Part shown: piece after piece, positions 12,429-15,078 of the stretch
Layout of the letters: every line of letters begins with the position of its first letter
Numbering within the stretch: position 1 is the stretch's first letter
Origin: HO2-45-28 sp964574495
Lineage (GTDB): Bacteria > Patescibacteriota > Minisyncoccia > HO2-45-28
DNA: 15,078 nt
NCBI GenBank assembly: GCA_964574495.1
Contig: CAZNNT010000021.1
Location: 1 to 15,078, forward strand
Direction of reading: 5' to 3'
Notes under the pieces: generated by a model
Database searches by the model: none
The model's input: only the letters and a program-made list of their open reading frames with translations
Told to the model about the DNA's origin: nothing
Position numbers and translations under genes: made by a program

Positions 12429-13496
12429 ATGTCCAAACTAATTATCACCACCGCCATTTCCGGCTCCCGCAGGAAAGAATATCTGCAAAAATTTGAAGAA
12501 AGGGCTAAGGCGAGCGGCAAAAAAGTAAAAATTTACCATGTGGGCCAGATGATGCTGGAACACTCTAATCATATTGGCGTTAATTTTACGCCGGAAAATG
12601 TTTTAAACGCCCCGCCGTCGGTCATAGGCGCGGTTCGTTCCGCCGTTTTTGAGCGAATAGCTGGCGAGCTCCCGAAAGAACTCAAAAAAAACGACGTGGT
12701 TTTCATAAATATCCATGCCTTCTTTTACTGGAAAAATGTTTTTGTCAGAGCGTGGGACAATTATTACGTGAGTCAGCTTAATCCCGATATGTTTTTGGCT
12801 TTTGTTGACGACGTCATCGGCATTGACCGCGAATTGCGGCGGCGCAAGCAATGGAAGAAAGAAAAACTGACTTATAATGAAATACTTTTATGGCGAAATG
12901 TGGATGTTGAGATGACCGCCTCCTGGGCTGAAATGAAAAGAAAGCCCTTTTACGTGATTCCTTCCCAGTCAAACGAAAAACTTTTATATCGCATGATTTT
13001 TGAGCCGCATTTGGAAAAGATTTATATCGCTATGCCTCTGACCCACTTTATGAATCCCGCGGGACAGAAGATTGTGGATAATTTTATAAAAAAACTTGAA
13101 AAATATTTTGTAATTTTTGACCCGCGCGAAGTTGAAATGGTGGAGCAATGGAAGCCGTCTATGAGAACCGAGGAGGTTTTAAATCAGATAGTCAATCGCG
13201 ATATGTATTGGCTGATTAAGCAGGTGGACAGGGTCATCGCTTATTTCCCGAAACCCGTGCTTTCGCCCGGCGTTATAAACGAGCTTCGCGAAGCCCATGA
13301 GACCAATAAAGAGGCCTGGCTGGTATATCCAAAAGGCGAAACAATGAGCCCTTTTTTGACCTATTATTCAAATATGGTTTTCAGGGGGCCGGACCAGCTT
13401 CTGAAATTTTTAGGCGAAAAAGACCAAGCTCATGATTTGCCAAAATCCAGAAAATCGGCAAAAATTAAAAAAGGTTCTTCAAAAAAGAGGAAATAA
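12429..13496 (+). CDS. Fusion of adenylate-kinase-like and nucleoside 2-deoxyribosyltransferase-like domains
   Basis: This 355-residue protein has two parts. Residues 1-190 follow the layout of archaeal-type adenylate kinases: a first strand LIITTA and glycine turn, then KVKIYHVGQMM, VVFINIHAFFYW, LNPDMFLAFVDD, RRRKQW and a final FYVIPSQ strand. The P-loop is degenerate (SGSRRKEY at about 11-18, no GKT). Residues 197-305 resemble nucleoside 2-deoxyribosyltransferase/DUF4406 folds: IYIAMPLTHFM, FVIFDPREVEM, NRDMYWLIKQVDRVIAYF and LSPGVINELREAHE, where SPG and E285 occupy the place of the family's S-x-G...E active-site motif. A lysine-rich tail follows. It may transfer or cleave nucleotide bases or sense nucleotides. 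It sits beside tmk, thyA and folA, and the next gene is a Nudix hydrolase two bases away. The domain assignments are inference from pattern. Confidence 0.7.
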   Translation: MSKLIITTAISGSRRKEYLQKFEERAKASGKKVKIYHVGQMMLEHSNHIGVNFTPENVLNAPPSVIGAVRSAVFERIAGELPKELKKNDVVFINIHAFFYWKNVFVRAWDNYYVSQLNPDMFLAFVDDVIGIDRELRRRKQWKKEKLTYNEILLWRNVDVEMTASWAEMKRKPFYVIPSQSNEKLLYRMIFEPHLEKIYIAMPLTHFMNPAGQKIVDNFIKKLEKYFVIFDPREVEMVEQWKPSMRTEEVLNQIVNRDMYWLIKQVDRVIAYFPKPVLSPGVINELREAHETNKEAWLVYPKGETMSPFLTYYSNMVFRGPDQLLKFLGEKDQAHDLPKSRKSAKIKKGSSKKRK

Positions 13497-13498
13497 AA

Positions 13499-14011
13499 AT
13501 GGCAAAAATCTGCGACAATACTTCGGCGGCAACTATAGTTAAAGACGGCAACGGCCGGATTTTAATGATTGAACGGAAAAAATATAATCCGGGCTTTGCT
13601 TTACCGGCTGGGCATCAGGATGGCAACACACCGGAGGATGCCGCCAGAAGAGAGCTGTCCGAAGAAGTCGGACTTAAAGCTGGCAAAATGAAAATTGTTT
13701 TTACCCGCGATCTGCCTAATCCCTGCAAGCGCGAGGGCGGCTCGCATCATTTTTGGACTGTTTTTGAAATTGAGGATTGGTCCGGAGAAGTAAGGTCTTC
13801 GGAAGACGAAGTTAAAAAGTATCTATGGGCCGATTCAACCGCAATTTCTGAAATGGCCAGAAAGCTCGAAAACTTTATGGTCCAAAACAATTTGTCTTTT
13901 GATGATTTTCCAGCTCTTGTCAGAGCAAGTAATGAAAGCGAAGAATGGAAAGCCGACCCCGGTCTTGAGCCGGCGATGTATCCTATTTTCAAAACACTAG
14001 GCCTAATTTAA
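13499..14011 (+). CDS. Nudix hydrolase
   Basis: Nudix enzymes hydrolyse nucleoside diphosphates linked to another moiety, often damaged nucleotides or nucleotide sugars. The 170-residue protein has SAATIVKDGNGRILMIERK, a hydrophobic LPAGHQDG turn and the Nudix helix PEDAARRELSEEVGL with the metal-binding REL-EE core (residues 51-56). The first Glu of the canonical G-x5-E-x7-REL box is Asn43 here and the loop is one residue shorter. The C-terminal 60 residues add helices (MARKLENFMVQNN and others). GAGG lies nine bases before the ATG, and the gene starts two bases after the fusion gene, so they form an operon. A strong bidirectional terminator follows. The substrate cannot be told from sequence; a dNTP or deoxyribosyl compound would fit the neighbourhood. 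Confidence 0.9.
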   Translation: MAKICDNTSAATIVKDGNGRILMIERKKYNPGFALPAGHQDGNTPEDAARRELSEEVGLKAGKMKIVFTRDLPNPCKREGGSHHFWTVFEIEDWSGEVRSSEDEVKKYLWADSTAISEMARKLENFMVQNNLSFDDFPALVRASNESEEWKADPGLEPAMYPIFKTLGLI

Positions 14012-14059
14012 AAAAAATACCCCACTTGGCGTTAAACCGCCAAGTGGGATTAATTTTTC
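14010..14059. terminator. Bidirectional intrinsic terminator
   Basis: A perfect 11-bp stem CCCACTTGGCG (14021-14031) / CGCCAAGTGGG (14038-14048) has an A-run before it and ATTAATTTTT after it. It serves the Nudix gene on the plus strand and the deaminase gene on the minus strand, whose stop touches the stem. Confidence 0.9.
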
Positions 14060-14463
14060 TTTTTGTTTCTTCTTGTTATATCGCCGTCTAGTTCAATACA
14101 AGCCATTTTGACAAGCTGAAGCGGGAAATTTATCCAGTTGCCATCTTTCGTGGTGTGCTCAACTATTTTTATCCCGGCCCTTTTTGCGGTGTTAAAACAA
14201 TGGAGGCACGGCTGGCAAAAAACGAATCTGCCGTTTCTTTTTCGTCTTCCGGCAATCGTCAGAATCGCGCCTTTTAATCTTTTTCGGTTGGCCTGTTTGA
14301 TTGCTTTACGTTCGGCGCACATTCCGAAGCCGTCTCCGACGTTATTCCAATACCAGGCAAAAATTCCATTTCTGTCGCTTAAAACCGCCGCGACCTGAAT
14401 ATTGCAAGGCGAGCGATGCAAAAGGTTTAAAGCTAGTTCCCTGGGCCCGCAACCCTTTTTCAA
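14050..14463 (-). CDS. Cytidine/deoxycytidylate deaminase-family protein
   Basis: This 137-residue protein has the zinc-dependent deaminase signature in the cytidine deaminase style: MCAERKAI (zinc ligand C49, proton shuttle E51) and QPCLHC (C86 and C89). Residues NIQVAAVLSDRNGIFAWYWN form the first strands. Cytidine deaminases make uridine from cytidine; related members act on dCMP or other bases. The middle is rich in Arg/Lys (NRKRLKG, GRRKRNGR), and the C-terminus ends RRNKKKN, both unusual for a small metabolic deaminase and possibly for nucleic-acid contact. The start is TTG at 14463, chosen because AAGGAGG sits eight bases upstream and no ATG fits. It is the second gene after the small zinc-ribbon gene. 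The exact substrate is open. Confidence 0.8.
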   Translation of the reverse strand: MKKGCGPRELALNLLHRSPCNIQVAAVLSDRNGIFAWYWNNVGDGFGMCAERKAIKQANRKRLKGAILTIAGRRKRNGRFVFCQPCLHCFNTAKRAGIKIVEHTTKDGNWINFPLQLVKMACIELDGDITRRNKKKN

Positions 14464-14484
14464 TTTTCAGCCCTCCTTTCAAAG

Positions 14485-14643
14485 TCAGTCGCCGACTCCG
14501 TGGTCAATCCATTCGGAAAACGATTCCTCGTTTTCGTACAGCCCGGGAAACCAATTGCAGTGTTCGCATTTTCGGCTCGCGCCATTGTCATGGGTTTCGC
14601 GAAGTTCCGGTTCTTGGCAAACAGGGCAATGCTCGTTGTTCAT
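14485..14643 (-). CDS. Small zinc-ribbon protein (52 residues)
   Basis: The reading frame on the minus strand from ATG (14643) to TGA (14485) encodes 52 residues with two Cys pairs: CPVC (residues 6-9) and CEHC about 17 residues later, a classic zinc-ribbon spacing. An acidic tail follows (YENEESFSEWIDHGVGD). It has AAGGAGG nine bases before the ATG and a consensus-like promoter (14686-14714). The next gene, the deaminase-like one, starts 21 bases after its stop with its own strong SD. No function is known; such ribbons often act as a nucleic-acid or protein-binding adaptor, here possibly for the deaminase. It ends in TGA, showing UGA is a stop here. Confidence 0.8.
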   Translation of the reverse strand: MNNEHCPVCQEPELRETHDNGASRKCEHCNWFPGLYENEESFSEWIDHGVGD

Positions 14644-14685
14644 TTCCGAATCCCTCCTTTTGAGTTATTGTGAACAACTTCCGGT

Positions 14686-14714
14686 ATTTTAAGATATTTT
14701 AATAAAAAAGTCAA
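14686..14714 (-). promoter_or_regulatory. Promoter of the zinc-ribbon/deaminase operon
   Basis: On the minus strand TTGACT (14714-14709), a 17-nt spacer and TAAAAT (14691-14686). The leader is about 35 nt, with a strong SD. Confidence 0.75.
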
Positions 14715-14742
14715 ATAAAAAAGACATTTTTTCGCTTTTTTA

Positions 14743-14772
14743 TTGCTGTGGATAAAGTTTTGGTGATATAAT
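14743..14772 (+). promoter_or_regulatory. Promoter of the 14781 gene (leaderless)
   Basis: TTGCTG (14743-14748), an 18-nt spacer and an extended -10 TG-A-TATAAT (14767-14772). The ATG at 14781 follows after eight bases and has no SD. Confidence 0.7.
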
Positions 14773-14780
14773 TCTTTCAT

Positions 14781-15078
14781 ATGCGTTCAGTTGTTTTTTG
14801 CACCAGCCAGCGTTTTAGGCATGAGCTGGACGAATTCGTTAATCGTTTAAAAGACGCCGCTGAAAAAAAGGGTACGCATATTCATATTTTAAAACCCAAT
14901 TTTGACGGCGACGATCTCGAATTGGCCCATCTTTCCGAGAAAGACCGATTGCGCGACGATTTATACCGCGCGACCGTCGCCGGAAAGGTTTATGACCATC
15001 TTTTCAGGAAAGTTCGCGTGGCGGATGTCTGTTTTATTTTTAACAAAGACGGCTATATCGGCGCAAATACTAACGGCG
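14781..15078 (+). CDS. Nucleoside 2-deoxyribosyltransferase-like protein (N-terminal part)
   Basis: The gene runs off the window after 99 codons. It starts with VVFCTSQRFRHELDEFVNRL, the first strand and helix typical of the deoxyribosyltransferase/DUF4406-like fold. Later it has HLFRKVRVADVCFIFNKDGYIGANTNG, in which an AD-V strand and a GYIG-N-T turn precede the conserved acidic residue that would be beyond the edge. The arrangement matches the C-terminal domain of the fusion protein at 12429 in fold but not in sequence. The likely role is transfer or hydrolysis of a deoxyribosyl or ribosyl bond, or nucleotide binding. It is the start of a new leaderless transcription unit, divergent from the zinc-ribbon operon. 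Confidence 0.7.
   Translation, partial: MRSVVFCTSQRFRHELDEFVNRLKDAAEKKGTHIHILKPNFDGDDLELAHLSEKDRLRDDLYRATVAGKVYDHLFRKVRVADVCFIFNKDGYIGANTNG

Noticed and set aside
1..15078. CRISPR array, IS element or prophage
   Set aside because: No regularly spaced repeats, transposase, integrase or phage structural genes were seen; the only mobile-type gene is the LAGLIDADG endonuclease.

Overview
The window looks like part of a small, streamlined bacterial genome of the Candidate Phyla Radiation (Patescibacteria), most likely Parcubacteria-like. That placement is inferred from compact genes, tiny intergenic gaps, many start codons with no Shine-Dalgarno (SD) site, a 72-residue DUF378 protein, a free-standing LAGLIDADG endonuclease and mixed, partly unrecognisable gene content. 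UGA acts as a stop: the RF2 gene (prfB) is present with its SPF and GGQ motifs, and two genes end in TGA. This argues against the UGA=Gly lineages. The sequence is a draft scaffold with two N-runs, at 1390-1489 and 10520-10557.

Layout. 1-440: the 3' end of an unnamed plus-strand gene. 498-3240: prfB-ftsE-ftsX, covering translation termination and the divisome ABC-type complex, with its own promoter and a strong terminator. 3260-3478 (minus): a DUF378 membrane protein. 3738-4325: an unrecognised soluble protein with a clean promoter, SD and terminator. 4437-5424 (minus): tRNA-Gln(CTG) directly downstream of a two-motif LAGLIDADG homing endonuclease with an N-terminal zinc finger. 5490-5785 (minus): a candidate structured non-coding RNA with a consensus promoter and an intrinsic terminator. 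5977-6504 (minus): a membrane protein with a LemA-like C-terminus. 6626-9170: a tight plus-strand operon of a DedA/VTT-type membrane protein, a YdjM-like membrane protein, msrA, hicB, hicA and msrB. 9239-9856 (minus): a lipoprotein.

9978-15078 is rich in nucleotide metabolism. It holds tmk, thyA and folA (dTMP synthesis and folate recycling), a small conserved protein, a fusion of an archaeal-adenylate-kinase-like domain to a nucleoside 2-deoxyribosyltransferase-like domain, and a Nudix hydrolase. On the minus strand follow a 52-residue zinc-ribbon protein and a cytidine-deaminase-like protein. A second deoxyribosyltransferase-like gene is cut by the window edge. Together these suggest a pyrimidine deoxynucleotide synthesis, salvage and clean-up neighbourhood.

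Main points for a second look: the roughly 295-nt RNA locus at 5490-5785; the kinase/deoxyribosyltransferase fusion; a recurrent arrangement in which the -10 box lies 6-11 nt before the start codon (apparently leaderless mRNAs); an RF2 about 76 residues short in domain 1; an assembly gap flanked by an exact 55-bp duplication; and a 7-residue insertion next to the active-site Trp of MsrB.
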